Assembly: GCA_024398435.1 (NCBI GenBank)
Contig: JAKSJD010000001.1
Coordinates: 301,039-365,038 of the forward strand
DNA from: Bacteroidaceae bacterium
GTDB taxonomy: Bacteria; Bacteroidota; Bacteroidia; Bacteroidales; Bacteroidaceae
Direction of reading: 5' to 3'
DNA: 64,000 nucleotides
Part shown: piece by piece, positions 54,123 through 63,060 of the stretch
How positions within the stretch are numbered: position 1 is the stretch's first letter
How the letters are laid out: every line of letters begins with the position of its first letter
The notes under the pieces: generated by a model
What the model saw: the letters and a program-made list of their open reading frames with translations, nothing else
Told to the model about the DNA's origin: nothing
Databases searched by the model: none
Translations under genes and position numbers: made by a program

Positions 54123-55748
54123 ATGAAAAAGATATTATTAATATGTATGGCAGCAGGAGCATTGCTTCTTGCCAGCTGTGTGAAGGACGACGGAAACTAC
54201 GACTACACAGAATTGCCAGAGATTACCGTCGAAGGCCTTGAGTCACAAGAGGTGCTTGCCTTCATCGACACAATCAAGGTTCATCCTATAATTACATCTT
54301 CAACCGAGGGCGTGATTACTCCTGACAACCCTAACTACAAGATTCAATATCGCATTGGTTATAAGGGTATGGGTGCAATGACTTTGGACGACGGTTCATG
54401 GGCTGCATTCAAGGATATCACTCCTGCAAAGGGTTTCGACCTTGTTTATCCAGCAAGTCTCTCTACAGGTACATACCTCATTTGGTTTACAATAACTGAC
54501 CTCCGCAACAATGTCACTACTTCAAAGACAATGACTGTAAGTGTCGGTAGTACAACTTATGAAGGATGGCTCGTTCTCTGCAATGAAGGACAGGACGAAA
54601 CTGTTCGCCTCGACATGATTACAAAGCTCAACAGCACTACAATCACAGAAGCCTACAACATTGCGACAGGTATGCCAACTCTCCATCATGCTACTTGCAT
54701 CAACATGTATCCAAGCATGTGCAACCCAGGTGATGCTATCCATCTTTTCTCAAAGGAAGGTGCTTACGACCTCGATCCAGAGACAATGGAGACAAATCCT
54801 GACCTCACATTCGAAGCTCTCACATTTGCATTCCCTGTAGATGCCAACATCATCAAGGAAGACCAATTCAACGGTACATACTATGATTGGATGATCAAGT
54901 ACCACTTCTGCTTTGCAGACAATGGCAATGCATACTTGAAGATGGACGGTATAGCCGGAGCATCTTACGCTCTTCCTATCAATACCGAAACAATGGGTTC
55001 AAACGATTTGTTCCACGTAGCTCCTTATTGCGGTTACAATTGGGTTCGTCCTTGGGCTAAGGGCATGCCAAACAACGTAATATTCTACGATACTGACAAC
55101 CGTCGATTCATGGTATTCATGGGCCACACTTCATTGGACTACCTCGACGAATATCAGATGGTTCCAATCGCAGACCCTTCTGCTGACGAAACAAAACTCT
55201 TCTCTTACAATACAGGAAAGGATTTCGTATACATGCAGAGCACTCGCCGAAGCAACGGTGACGTTTACACTATTCTTCAGGACCCTGCAACAGGCAAGCG
55301 AAGCATCTATGGAATCAACCTCGGTACCGCAACTCCAACTCAGAGCCTCTATGTTGACGTTGAAGCTCCTGACTTTGAAAAGGCTACTCAGTTTGCATTC
55401 GATACTCGCTTCCCTATCTTGTTCTATAGCGTAGGTTCAAAGCTCTATCTCTACAACTATGCTTCAAAACAGGCTAAGGAAATCAATGCCGGTCTCAATG
55501 GTGAAGAGATTACATTCATGAAGTTCAATCTCTACCGAGCTTCAAGCTATGATGCTTTGGCCAACCAGAGCGAAGAATTCATGAATCAGCAGTATCGCCT
55601 CATCGTTGCATCTTATGATGGAACAAAGAATGGCGGTAAGGTTACATTCTATGATGTTGATGGAACTAGCAACAACCTTACAAAGGGCGAGCAATACACA
55701 GGCTTCGCAAAGGTTGTCGACATCATCTATCGTGAACGTCAGCTTTAA
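54123..55748 (+). CDS. PKD-like family lipoprotein
   Basis: The 541-residue lipoprotein (signal MKKILLICMAAGALLLASCV) begins with KDDGNYDYTELPEITVEGLE, the start of the PKD-like lipoprotein family found in SusCD loci. Ig-like segments (LRNNVTTSKTMTVSVGSTTY) are followed by a probable beta-propeller (LVLCNEGQDETVRLDMITKL, VFMGHTSLDYLDEYQMVPIA, SLYVDVEAPDFEKATQFAFD). It lies 29 bp after the DUF4843 gene. It probably binds substrate at the surface with SusCD. Confidence 0.88.
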   Translation: MKKILLICMAAGALLLASCVKDDGNYDYTELPEITVEGLESQEVLAFIDTIKVHPIITSSTEGVITPDNPNYKIQYRIGYKGMGAMTLDDGSWAAFKDITPAKGFDLVYPASLSTGTYLIWFTITDLRNNVTTSKTMTVSVGSTTYEGWLVLCNEGQDETVRLDMITKLNSTTITEAYNIATGMPTLHHATCINMYPSMCNPGDAIHLFSKEGAYDLDPETMETNPDLTFEALTFAFPVDANIIKEDQFNGTYYDWMIKYHFCFADNGNAYLKMDGIAGASYALPINTETMGSNDLFHVAPYCGYNWVRPWAKGMPNNVIFYDTDNRRFMVFMGHTSLDYLDEYQMVPIADPSADETKLFSYNTGKDFVYMQSTRRSNGDVYTILQDPATGKRSIYGINLGTATPTQSLYVDVEAPDFEKATQFAFDTRFPILFYSVGSKLYLYNYASKQAKEINAGLNGEEITFMKFNLYRASSYDALANQSEEFMNQQYRLIVASYDGTKNGGKVTFYDVDGTSNNLTKGEQYTGFAKVVDIIYRERQL

Positions 55749-55756
55749 TACATCTT

Positions 55757-55800
55757 TCGAGTTTCCCTTCTGTCTATAAAGAGGGGGAACTCGATTTTTT
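55757..55800 (+). terminator. hairpin with T-run inside the susCD operon
   Basis: TCGAGTTTCCC (55757-55767) pairs with GGGGAACTCGA (to 55794), then TTTTTT follows. It lies between the PKD-like gene and the first TlpA gene, so the two thioredoxins are probably expressed at a lower or separate level. Confidence 0.8.
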
Positions 55801-55841
55801 AGTAATCTCATACAACTAACAAATAAACTTTTCTATTACAA

Positions 55842-57008
55842 ATGAAAAAGTACATTTATGCTATGGTTGCTGCAACATTATCACTTGCAGCATGTACAAA
55901 CTCAACTCCTGACAACTTTTACACTATCAATGGTCAGGCAGAAGGCCTTGATGGAAAATGTATATATTTAGTTACTTCTGACAAGAATGGTGGTAACCAA
56001 ACCGACAGCGCCTTGGTTACTGATGGCAAGTTCGAGTTCTCCGACTCTATCTTCTATTCTGCTACAAGTGCTTATGTCTGTATTGGTGACCCTAAGATGC
56101 TTGTCAGCAGAGACGACATGAAACAAATTTACATCGAACCAGGTACAATGACAATGCTTATTCTTAATGGAGACATCAAGGAACTGACATTGACTGGTTC
56201 GCAAACTCAAGATGAATTCGTAGCTTTCTCTGAAAAGACAAAGGACATCTACGACCAACTTATGGCATTCAATGAGATTTACTATCAAGTTGAGAACCGC
56301 GATTCTATAAACGAATTGATGGAGCCTCTTTCAGAGGAATATCAGGAAATGCACAAACAATTCATCAAGGACAACCCTAATTCTTGCTTAAGCGCAGAGT
56401 TCTTGACACGTTTTGCTGACGAGATGGACTATGATGAACTTAAGGAAGCTTATGAAGCTTTGACCAGCCGAGCAAAGAATACAGAAGATGGTGAAAGTAT
56501 CGCAAAGACTCTCAACATCCTTGAATCCCTTCAGCCAGGCAAGCCTGCTCCAATCATTGCAAAGGACGACCTCGACGGCAATCCATTCTCAATGGCCGAC
56601 CTTAAGGGAAAAGTTATCCTCCTCGACTTCTGGGCTTCATGGTGTAAGCCTTGTCGTGCAAGCAATCCTCACGTGCTCGAAGTATATAAGAAATATCATG
56701 ACAAGGGTCTTGAAATAGTATTCGTAGGCGATAATGACAGCAATCCTGACGAACTTCGCAAAGCTATCGAGGAAGATGGAGTCAATCTCGAAGGAATGCA
56801 CCATTTGCTTCGTGGATTGAAGACTCTCAAAGATGCTGACGGACATTTCACAGGTTATGACAGGAGCGAAGATGTAACTGAAGCTTACAACATTCATTAC
56901 ATCCCTACCAAGTACGTTATCGACCGCGAAGGCAATATCGTAGGCAAGGCCGGAGAAGATGAGGAAGACTCTCTCGAAGCCATGCTTGAGAAACTGTTTG
57001 CCGAATAA
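55842..57008 (+). CDS. TlpA-like thioredoxin lipoprotein with DUF4369 domain
   Basis: The 388-residue lipoprotein (MKKYIYAMVAATLSLAACTN) has an N-terminal DUF4369 domain (FYTINGQAEGLDGKCIYLVT, SALVTDGKFEFSDSIFYSAT), a helical middle, and a C-terminal thioredoxin domain with the active-site WCKPC at 267-271 inside ILLDFWASWCKPCRASNPHV. It should act as a periplasmic disulfide reductase. It has the cis-Pro region in NIHYIPTKYVIDREG. It is one of two such genes in a row. Confidence 0.9.
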   Translation: MKKYIYAMVAATLSLAACTNSTPDNFYTINGQAEGLDGKCIYLVTSDKNGGNQTDSALVTDGKFEFSDSIFYSATSAYVCIGDPKMLVSRDDMKQIYIEPGTMTMLILNGDIKELTLTGSQTQDEFVAFSEKTKDIYDQLMAFNEIYYQVENRDSINELMEPLSEEYQEMHKQFIKDNPNSCLSAEFLTRFADEMDYDELKEAYEALTSRAKNTEDGESIAKTLNILESLQPGKPAPIIAKDDLDGNPFSMADLKGKVILLDFWASWCKPCRASNPHVLEVYKKYHDKGLEIVFVGDNDSNPDELRKAIEEDGVNLEGMHHLLRGLKTLKDADGHFTGYDRSEDVTEAYNIHYIPTKYVIDREGNIVGKAGEDEEDSLEAMLEKLFAE

Positions 57009-57038
57009 CAAGTAAATTCAAATTCAAAAGAGATAACA

Positions 57039-58151
57039 ATGAAGAAGATTATTCTATCAATGGCAGCTGCAATCGCTTGCACTGCCGCATCTGCTCAAAA
57101 GCTTCACATCACTTCTGATATGGAGGGTACGGCTGACAGTGTTGCCATAATCGCATTGGGCACTGAGAGCCAAACGTATGCCATCAACGACACGGTCGCT
57201 ACGAAGAACGGCAAGATTGACTTCACTGCCGAACTGAAGGAAACGGCTATGGTCTATATTCTCAATCTGGCTAAGGAAGGACGCAAAAGCATCCATATCT
57301 ATGGCTTGCCTAACGAGGAATGCCACATCACCGGCCAGTGGGGCGGGGAATATTTCGTGGATGGCAGCAAGTTCTACCAGCAATACAACGACATGGACCG
57401 CACCCTCACCCCTATCAAGAGCAAGCAGTCGGAAATCGCGAAGAAGGCCACTGCCCGACTTCAGGCCGGCGAAGACCGCGAAACTGTCCTGGCTGAATAC
57501 GAGAAGGAACTGGAACCTGTACAAAAGCAAGTCAAGGCCGAAACTCTCGACTACATCAAGAAGCATCCTGACAATCCTGCTTGCGCTACCCTTCTCGAAG
57601 AATTCGAGCCAAGCGAAATCGAAGGCATCGTGGCTCTCCTCTCTCCTGAGGTGCGCGAAGGTGCATTCAAGAGCTTCATCAACATTCAGACCAAACAGGC
57701 CAAGAAGGAAATGGCTCGCCTCGAAATGGCTAAGAACGTCGCTCCGGGCAAACCTGCTCCTGAAATCACTCTCAACGACATCAATGGCAAACCATTCTCG
57801 CTCAGCAGCTTGAAGGGCAAGTACGTGATTCTCGACTTCTGGGGCTCATGGTGCAGTTGGTGCATTAAGGGTGTGCCTCAGATGAAGGAATACTACAAGA
57901 AATATGAGGGCAAGTTCGAAATCCTCGGTATCGACTGCAACGACACTGAACAGAAGTGGAAGGATGCAGTGGCTAAGTACGAACTCCCTTGGCTCCACGT
58001 CTACAACCCTAACACATCGGATGTGCTCACTCGATATGCTATCGAAGGTTTCCCTACAAAGATAATCGTCGACCCAGAGGGCAACATCAACAAGGTGATT
58101 GTAGGCGAAGACCCTGCTTTCTACACTTATCTCGACAGTTTGTTCAAATAG
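57039..58151 (+). CDS. TlpA-like periplasmic thioredoxin with DUF4369 domain
   Basis: The 370-residue protein has a Sec signal (MKKIILSMAAAIACTAASAQ) without a lipobox, so it is soluble in the periplasm. It has a DUF4369-like N-terminus, a charged helical middle (ATARLQAGEDRETVLAEYEK) and a thioredoxin domain with WCSWC at 271-275 (FWGSWCSWCIKGVPQMKEYY) and cis-Pro in AIEGFPTKIIVDPEG. The CSWC active site differs from CKPC of its neighbour, so the redox potentials may be different. It lies 30 bp after the first TlpA gene and closes the operon. Base composition is richer in GC than the preceding gene. Confidence 0.9.
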   Translation: MKKIILSMAAAIACTAASAQKLHITSDMEGTADSVAIIALGTESQTYAINDTVATKNGKIDFTAELKETAMVYILNLAKEGRKSIHIYGLPNEECHITGQWGGEYFVDGSKFYQQYNDMDRTLTPIKSKQSEIAKKATARLQAGEDRETVLAEYEKELEPVQKQVKAETLDYIKKHPDNPACATLLEEFEPSEIEGIVALLSPEVREGAFKSFINIQTKQAKKEMARLEMAKNVAPGKPAPEITLNDINGKPFSLSSLKGKYVILDFWGSWCSWCIKGVPQMKEYYKKYEGKFEILGIDCNDTEQKWKDAVAKYELPWLHVYNPNTSDVLTRYAIEGFPTKIIVDPEGNINKVIVGEDPAFYTYLDSLFK

Positions 58152-58187
58152 GCTGACAGGATAAAAACTTCTGAAACATTAAAACAG

Positions 58188-58218
58188 ATTGGCTTCCTTC
58201 AAAGGGGGAAAAGCCAAT
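58188..58218. terminator. bidirectional terminator between tlpA and the M20 gene
   Basis: ATTGGCTT (58188-58195) pairs with AAGCCAAT (58211-58218) between two convergent genes. Confidence 0.75.
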
Positions 58219-58225
58219 AACGCCA

Positions 58226-59287
58226 CTACTGAAGAATCTGCAAATACAGATTGATTGCTCGGTCGATTTCGGCAATCTCGATGTATTCGTCGGCTCCATG
58301 ACTGCGACTGCTCTCGCCTGGGCCTATCTTTACCGAAGGGAAAGGCATGAGAGCCTGATTGGAAAGAGTTGGCGAACCGAATGGCTGCATGCCCATCTCA
58401 TCAATCATTCGACGGACGATTGGATGGCTGAGGTCGGTGTGGCTACTGCCAAGACGATAGGAACGAGCCTTGCAACGCCCTTCGAGAGCTGAATTGATTT
58501 CGGTAAAGAGTTCGTCGTTAGTGTATAAATCGTTGCTGCGAACATCAATCGTGAACTGACATGAAGCAGGAATCACATTGTGGAGTGTGCCGGCTTGAAT
58601 AATCGTAACCGTTGCCTTCACCTCACCAAGTGTGTCGGAAACGCGCTCGAACTTATGATTGCGAATCCACTGAATATCGTCCATCGCCTTGTAGAGAGCA
58701 TTCACTCCCTCATTGCGAGCTGCATGACCTGCACGGCCTTCTTCGGTGACGTCAATCACCATCAAGCCCTTCTCGCTCACGGCTGGCTGCATTCCTGTTG
58801 GTTCGCCACAGATGCAGAAACTGATTTCAGGCAGTTCGGGGATTACACTTTCTATGCCTTCCTTGCCCGACACTTCTTCTTCGGCCGATGCCAAGAAGAT
58901 GAGATTCCACTTCCGGGAAACGCCTTCCGCCTCGTCCCATGCAAGAAAAGCATGAAGAAGCGACACAAGGCTGCCGCCATCATCGTTGGCTCCAAGACCG
59001 AAAATCCTGCCTTCCACCTCATCAGCCACGAATGGTTCGTGGGTCCATCCTGCTGATGGCTTCACTGTGTCAATATGAGCATCAAGCAAAACAATCGGCA
59101 ACGTCTCGTCCCAATTATGGCTCCTTGTCCAAACATTATTGCCCTTCCGTTCGGGCGAATAACCTTTATCGGAAAGATAATCACAAAGGATGTCGGCAAC
59201 GGCCGATTCGTTCCTACTGAGCGACGGAGTCACTATCAAATGCTTCAAAAGTGCGATTGCTTCGGTTGTTTTGCTATTCGAATTCAT
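58226..59287 (-). CDS. argE: M20-family deacylase, probable N-acyl-ornithine deacylase
   Basis: The 353-residue zinc hydrolase has the M20 metal motifs: VLLDAHIDTVKP (His, Asp), GLGANDDGGSLVSLL (bridging Asp), LASAEEEVSGKEG (catalytic Glu-Glu), CICGEPTG and the last His in GESSRSHGADEYI. The small dimerisation domain is at about 175-280 (EEGRAGHAARNEGVNALYKA). It fits the ArgE/DapE group. In Bacteroides the arginine route uses N-succinyl intermediates, so it may be N-succinylornithine deacylase; a DapE role is the alternative. It shares a 68-bp divergent promoter region with prfB. Confidence 0.85.
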   Translation of the reverse strand: MNSNSKTTEAIALLKHLIVTPSLSRNESAVADILCDYLSDKGYSPERKGNNVWTRSHNWDETLPIVLLDAHIDTVKPSAGWTHEPFVADEVEGRIFGLGANDDGGSLVSLLHAFLAWDEAEGVSRKWNLIFLASAEEEVSGKEGIESVIPELPEISFCICGEPTGMQPAVSEKGLMVIDVTEEGRAGHAARNEGVNALYKAMDDIQWIRNHKFERVSDTLGEVKATVTIIQAGTLHNVIPASCQFTIDVRSNDLYTNDELFTEINSALEGRCKARSYRLGSSHTDLSHPIVRRMIDEMGMQPFGSPTLSNQALMPFPSVKIGPGESSRSHGADEYIEIAEIDRAINLYLQILQ

Positions 59288-59307
59288 ACTTTTATCGGTT
59301 TTGCGTG

Positions 59308-59336
59308 CAAAATTAGTAAAATTCTTGCTAACTTTG
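59308..59336. promoter_or_regulatory. face-to-face promoters of the M20 gene and prfB
   Basis: TAATTTTG on the minus strand (59315-59308) serves the M20 gene, and TAACTTTG on the plus strand (59329-59336) serves prfB. The -7 elements are 13 bp apart, so polymerase on one should block the other. Both leaders are about 14 nt. Confidence 0.7.
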
Positions 59337-59355
59337 CACCCAAATACTAAAAAAT

Positions 59356-60462
59356 ATGATTACAGCCGAACAACTGAAGGACATTAAGGACAGAACTCAA
59401 GCTCTTTACCGCTATTTGCAGATTGAAGAAAAGACTGTAGAACTTGAAGAGGAACAACTCCGAACTCAGGCTCCCGGATTCTGGGATAACGCAAAAGAAG
59501 CTGAGACGCAGATGAAGAAAGTGAAGGACATTCAGAAGTGGATTGAAGGCTACAAGGCCGTAAAGGCTGCCACCGACGAAGTAGACCTCGCGTTCGAGTT
59601 TATTAAGGAAGAGATGGTGACTGAGGCTGAACTCGACGAGGCTTATGCCGTTGCCCTCACACAAATCGAAGACCTCGAACTCCGAAACATGCTTCGCAAC
59701 GAGGCCGACGGAATGGATGCAGTGCTGAAAATCAATTCGGGAGCAGGCGGCACAGAAAGCCAAGACTGGGCTTCGATGCTGATGCGCATGTACCAAAGAT
59801 GGGCCGAGGCTCACAAATACAAAGTAACCATAAGCAACTTCCAAGACGGCGACGAAGCTGGAATAAAGACCGTAACAATGGAAATCGAGGGCGACAGCGC
59901 TTTTGGATTCCTCAAGGGAGAGAACGGAGTTCACCGTCTCGTCCGCGTTTCGCCATACAATGCACAAGGCAAACGAATGACAAGTTTTGCCAGTGTATTC
60001 GTCACTCCATTGGTCGACGACTCAATCGAAGTAGTAATCGACAAGAGCAAAATCTCTTGGGACTTATTCCGTTCGGGCGGTGCAGGCGGTCAGAATGTCA
60101 ACAAAGTAGAGACAGGTGTCCGACTTCGCTATCAGTATGTCGACCCCGACACTGGCGAAGAAGAGGAAATCCTCATCGAAAACACCGAATCGCGCAAGCA
60201 ACTCGAAAACCGAGAGAATGCAATGCGACTCCTCCGCTCACAACTCTACAACCGTGCCCTCGAGAAAAAGATGGCCGAGCAACAGAAGATTGAAGCAGGA
60301 AAGAAAAAGATTGAATGGGGAAGCCAGATAAGGAGCTACGTGTTTGACGACCGCAGAGTGAAGGACCATCGCACAAACTATCAGACATCGGACGTGACTG
60401 GCGTGATGGACGGAAAGATTGACGAATTCATCAAGGCCTACCTTATGGAATTCCACGTTTAG
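59356..60462 (+). CDS. prfB: peptide chain release factor 2
   Basis: The 368-residue protein reads in one frame from ATG 59356, with no programmed frameshift near codon 25 (LYRYLQIEEKTVELEEEQLR). It has the catalytic SGGAGGQNVNKVETGVRLRY (GGQ) and RF2-type helix ends (QTSDVTGVMDGKIDEFIKAY). The stop-codon recognition tripeptide reads SPY (RLVRVSPYNAQGKR), where E. coli RF2 has SPF. It releases peptides at UGA and UAA. It forms a short operon with the CYTH gene, 21 bp downstream. Confidence 0.96.
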   Translation: MITAEQLKDIKDRTQALYRYLQIEEKTVELEEEQLRTQAPGFWDNAKEAETQMKKVKDIQKWIEGYKAVKAATDEVDLAFEFIKEEMVTEAELDEAYAVALTQIEDLELRNMLRNEADGMDAVLKINSGAGGTESQDWASMLMRMYQRWAEAHKYKVTISNFQDGDEAGIKTVTMEIEGDSAFGFLKGENGVHRLVRVSPYNAQGKRMTSFASVFVTPLVDDSIEVVIDKSKISWDLFRSGGAGGQNVNKVETGVRLRYQYVDPDTGEEEEILIENTESRKQLENRENAMRLLRSQLYNRALEKKMAEQQKIEAGKKKIEWGSQIRSYVFDDRRVKDHRTNYQTSDVTGVMDGKIDEFIKAYLMEFHV

Positions 60463-60483
60463 CAACTCGTAATTCGTAACAAT

Positions 60484-60966
60484 ATGAGCTTAGAAATCGA
60501 AAGAAAATTCATCGTAACCGGAGAATACAAGTCGAAGGCATTCAGCCACAGCCACATTCAGCAAGGCTACATAGCAAAAGGAAACGGAAGAACCGTGAGA
60601 GTACGCATCCGCGACGATAAAGGCTACCTGACAATCAAAGGCCCGTCAAACATCGCAGGCCTTGCACGCTATGAATTTGAAAAGGAGATTCCACTGGCCG
60701 ACGCACAAGACTTGATGCGCATTTGCCTTCCAGGACAAATCGACAAATACCGCTGGCTCATTCACAACGGCAAACACACTATAGAGGTAGATGAATTTCT
60801 TGGAGAAAACGAAGGACTCGTAATGGCTGAGATAGAATTGGCAAGCGAAGACGAGGAGTACATCCGTCCCGACTTTCTCGGCAAGGAAGTGACTGGCGAC
60901 CGCCGCTACTACAATTCACACCTTATCGACTATCCTTACCGCTATTGGCCCGACGAGACAAAATAG
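60484..60966 (+). CDS. CYTH-domain protein (triphosphate tunnel metalloenzyme)
   Basis: The 160-residue protein begins SLEIERKFIV, the ExExK motif of CYTH domains, and has YIAKGNGRTVRVRIRDDKGY LTIK, ARYEFEKEIP and HTIEVDEFLGENEGLVMAEI EL. These are the acid and basic residues that line the tunnel. Bacterial members hydrolyse tripolyphosphate or act on nucleotide triphosphates; this short single-domain type (like NE1496/ygiF relatives) lacks a CHAD domain. Its end overlaps the convergent VanZ gene by 44 bp. Confidence 0.92.
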   Translation: MSLEIERKFIVTGEYKSKAFSHSHIQQGYIAKGNGRTVRVRIRDDKGYLTIKGPSNIAGLARYEFEKEIPLADAQDLMRICLPGQIDKYRWLIHNGKHTIEVDEFLGENEGLVMAEIELASEDEEYIRPDFLGKEVTGDRRYYNSHLIDYPYRYWPDETK

Positions 60967-61318
60967 CAAATATAAGCCAACCCACCAAGCAACCAAGGAC
61001 AGTGCCAATCGCATCGGCCACGAAGTCGAGCACTTCGCAACTGCGCATCACATAAGGCTGAATCAACTCTATCACACCACCCAATACAATGCCAAACACA
61101 ATGGCAACGACCGACTTCCACACTGTTGGCTTGCACTTTTTCCAAAACCAATCCAGCCAAACAGCCACAAGCAGACCACCGTACATTAGGAAATGAACCC
61201 ATTTATCAACCAATGGAACAGTCTCCATTTCAGGCATTTCGGGTATGGGAACAAGCGACAGTACCAAGATGCACAATGTAGCAATCGTCGTCAACAAATA
61301 GCATTTCACACACTTCAT
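60923..61318 (-). CDS. VanZ-like membrane protein
   Basis: The 131-residue protein has four hydrophobic segments and the VanZ pattern: VPLVDKWVHFLMYGGLLVAV, VVAIVFGIVLGGVIELIQPY and CEVLDFVADAIGTVLGCLVG. Asp-Lys-x-x-His and Glu-x-x-Gln are conserved polar positions in the membrane. VanZ is known from teicoplanin resistance, but these housekeeping members are of unknown role. It overlaps the end of the CYTH gene and diverges from the NSS transporter gene. Confidence 0.88.
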   Translation of the reverse strand: MKCVKCYLLTTIATLCILVLSLVPIPEMPEMETVPLVDKWVHFLMYGGLLVAVWLDWFWKKCKPTVWKSVVAIVFGIVLGGVIELIQPYVMRSCEVLDFVADAIGTVLGCLVGWLIFAILSRRANSGKDSR

Positions 61319-61340
61319 ATCACTTATTTACGCTAATTTG

Positions 61341-61371
61341 TTGCAAATTTAGTAATTATTTCGTACATTTG
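61341..61371. promoter_or_regulatory. overlapping divergent promoters of VanZ and NSS genes
   Basis: Minus strand: TAAATTTG at 61351-61344 for the VanZ gene. Plus strand: TTG 61341-61343, 20 bp, TACATTTG 61364-61371 for the transporter. The two overlap almost fully, so they should exclude each other. Confidence 0.7.
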
Positions 61372-61401
61372 CAAGCAAATACATTAAATCAGCAGCACAA
61401 A

Positions 61402-62778
61402 ATGGCATCAAGAGAAAATTTCGGAAGCAAACTGGGAGTAACCCTTGCAGCAGCAGGTTCGGCCGTTGGACTCGGCAACATCTGGCGCTTCCCTATTGAA
61501 ACAGGACAAAACGGAGGTGCAGCATACATAATCGTCTATATTGCCTGCATCATCATTCTCGGCATTCCTATCATGATTTCAGAATTTGCCATCGGCCGTC
61601 GAAGCCGTCGCAACACAGCCGGAGCCTATGAGGCATTGGCTCCTGGAACGCAATGGAAATGGATTGGCCGACTGGGCGTATTCACTGGCTTCATCATCTT
61701 CTGCTACTATACAGTCGTAGCCGGTTGGACTCTCGAATATTCGGCCCTCGCCATCGGAAATGCTTTCGAAGGGAAAACGGCCGAAGACTACAAGACGATT
61801 TTCAGCGAGTTTGCCGGACACCCAATCAAGCCACTCGTATGGATGGCCGTGATGTTCCTGCTCACTCATATAATCATTGTGAAAGGTGTAACAAGCGGAA
61901 TTGAGAAATACAGCAAACTCATGATGCCGGTTCTGTTTATCATCGTCATCATTCTGGTCTATTGTTCCGTCACTCTGCCAAAGGCATCTGAAGGTCTCGA
62001 CTTCCTCCTCAAGCCCGACTTCAGCAAAATCACGGGAAACACAATACTCAATGCAATGGGACAGGCATTCTTCTCCCTCAGTCTCGGACTTGGTTGCCTC
62101 TGCACCTATGCATCTTATTTCGCCAAAGACACAAACCTGACAAAGACTGCTCTCAATGTTTGCGGAATCGACACATTTATTGCAGTCATGGCCGGATTCA
62201 TAATCTTCCCAGCCGTATTCAATGCTGGCTATCAGTTGCAACCAAGCGATGTAGGTCCATCCTTGATATTCATCACGCTTCCAAGCATCTTCCAGGAATC
62301 ATTCAGCCAAATGCCAATCGTGGGCTACATATTTGCTGTAATGTTCTACTTGTTGCTGGTTGTTGCAGCCCTCACTTCAACAATTTCCATCCACGAAGTG
62401 GTGAATGCCTACATACAGGAAGAATGGCACCTTACCCGAAGTCAAGCTGCATGGGTTGTAACAGGCATTTGCATGTTCCTCGGATTCTTCAGTTGCTGGT
62501 CGTTTGGATGGTTGAGCGACTTCAAGATCTTCGGAATGACCGTGTTCGACTTGTTCGATTTCTGTGCAAGCAACATATTCCTTCCTGTTGGAGGAATGCT
62601 TATCAGCATATTCACCGGTTGGCGACTTGACAAGAAAATGCTCAAAGCTGAATTATCAAACGAAGGTTCACTCAAAGTACCTTTATTCGGTGTCTACACC
62701 TTTATTCTTAAGTTCATCGCACCGTTAGCTATTGGTTTAGTGTTGCTCAACCAATTAGGTCTGTTTAAGCTCTTATAG
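61402..62778 (+). CDS. NSS-family sodium-dependent transporter
   Basis: I start at ATG 61402 (MASRENFGSKLGVTLAAAGS); an upstream TTG in frame overlaps the -7 element. The 458-residue protein has the NSS/SNF layout with 11 helices: AVGLGNIWRFPIETGQNGGA is the unwound first helix with the Na+ and substrate site, and ALGLGC-like SLSLGLGCLCTYASYFAKDT is helix 6. Such bacterial transporters, like LeuT and MhsT, carry amino acids with Na+. The substrate is not readable. A terminator follows. Confidence 0.94.
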   Translation: MASRENFGSKLGVTLAAAGSAVGLGNIWRFPIETGQNGGAAYIIVYIACIIILGIPIMISEFAIGRRSRRNTAGAYEALAPGTQWKWIGRLGVFTGFIIFCYYTVVAGWTLEYSALAIGNAFEGKTAEDYKTIFSEFAGHPIKPLVWMAVMFLLTHIIIVKGVTSGIEKYSKLMMPVLFIIVIILVYCSVTLPKASEGLDFLLKPDFSKITGNTILNAMGQAFFSLSLGLGCLCTYASYFAKDTNLTKTALNVCGIDTFIAVMAGFIIFPAVFNAGYQLQPSDVGPSLIFITLPSIFQESFSQMPIVGYIFAVMFYLLLVVAALTSTISIHEVVNAYIQEEWHLTRSQAAWVVTGICMFLGFFSCWSFGWLSDFKIFGMTVFDLFDFCASNIFLPVGGMLISIFTGWRLDKKMLKAELSNEGSLKVPLFGVYTFILKFIAPLAIGLVLLNQLGLFKLL

Positions 62779-62804
62779 ACTATTTATAATAACTTTCTAT
62801 AGAC

Positions 62805-62838
62805 AATCCCTCGAAAAAGCATTTCGAGGGATTATTTT
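62805..62838 (+). terminator. NSS transporter terminator
   Basis: AATCCCTCGA (62805-62814) pairs with TCGAGGGATT (62824-62833), followed by ATTTTTA. Confidence 0.88.
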
Positions 62839-62916
62839 TATGAAATGTTACAAATTTGAATGTTATTGTATCAAATCCGAAAGTCTTATTATTGATAATT
62901 CTGTAATTTTGCAGCG

Positions 62917-63060
62917 GAAAAGAAAATTCATGTGATATGGTTAGTAATATTCAATAAAAGTGGTAACACACCTATGTCTTATTTTCATAGTTAGATTAGT
63001 TAATAGATTAGTTAATGTAGTTAGAAAAGCTTACCGTTGGGAAACGCTGGGCTTTTTTCT
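62917..63060 (+). ncRNA. possible small RNA before pckA
   Basis: A -7-like element TAATTTTG lies at 62904-62911. About 115 nt later AAAAGC (63025-63030) pairs with GCTTTT (63051-63056), with CC/GG and GTT/AAC inside, and a T-run follows. Between them is a direct repeat of AGATTAGTTAAT (about 62994 and 63005). No start codon gives a protein of any length that I would trust. Promoter plus terminator suggests a small transcript of about 140 nt. Confidence 0.45.
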
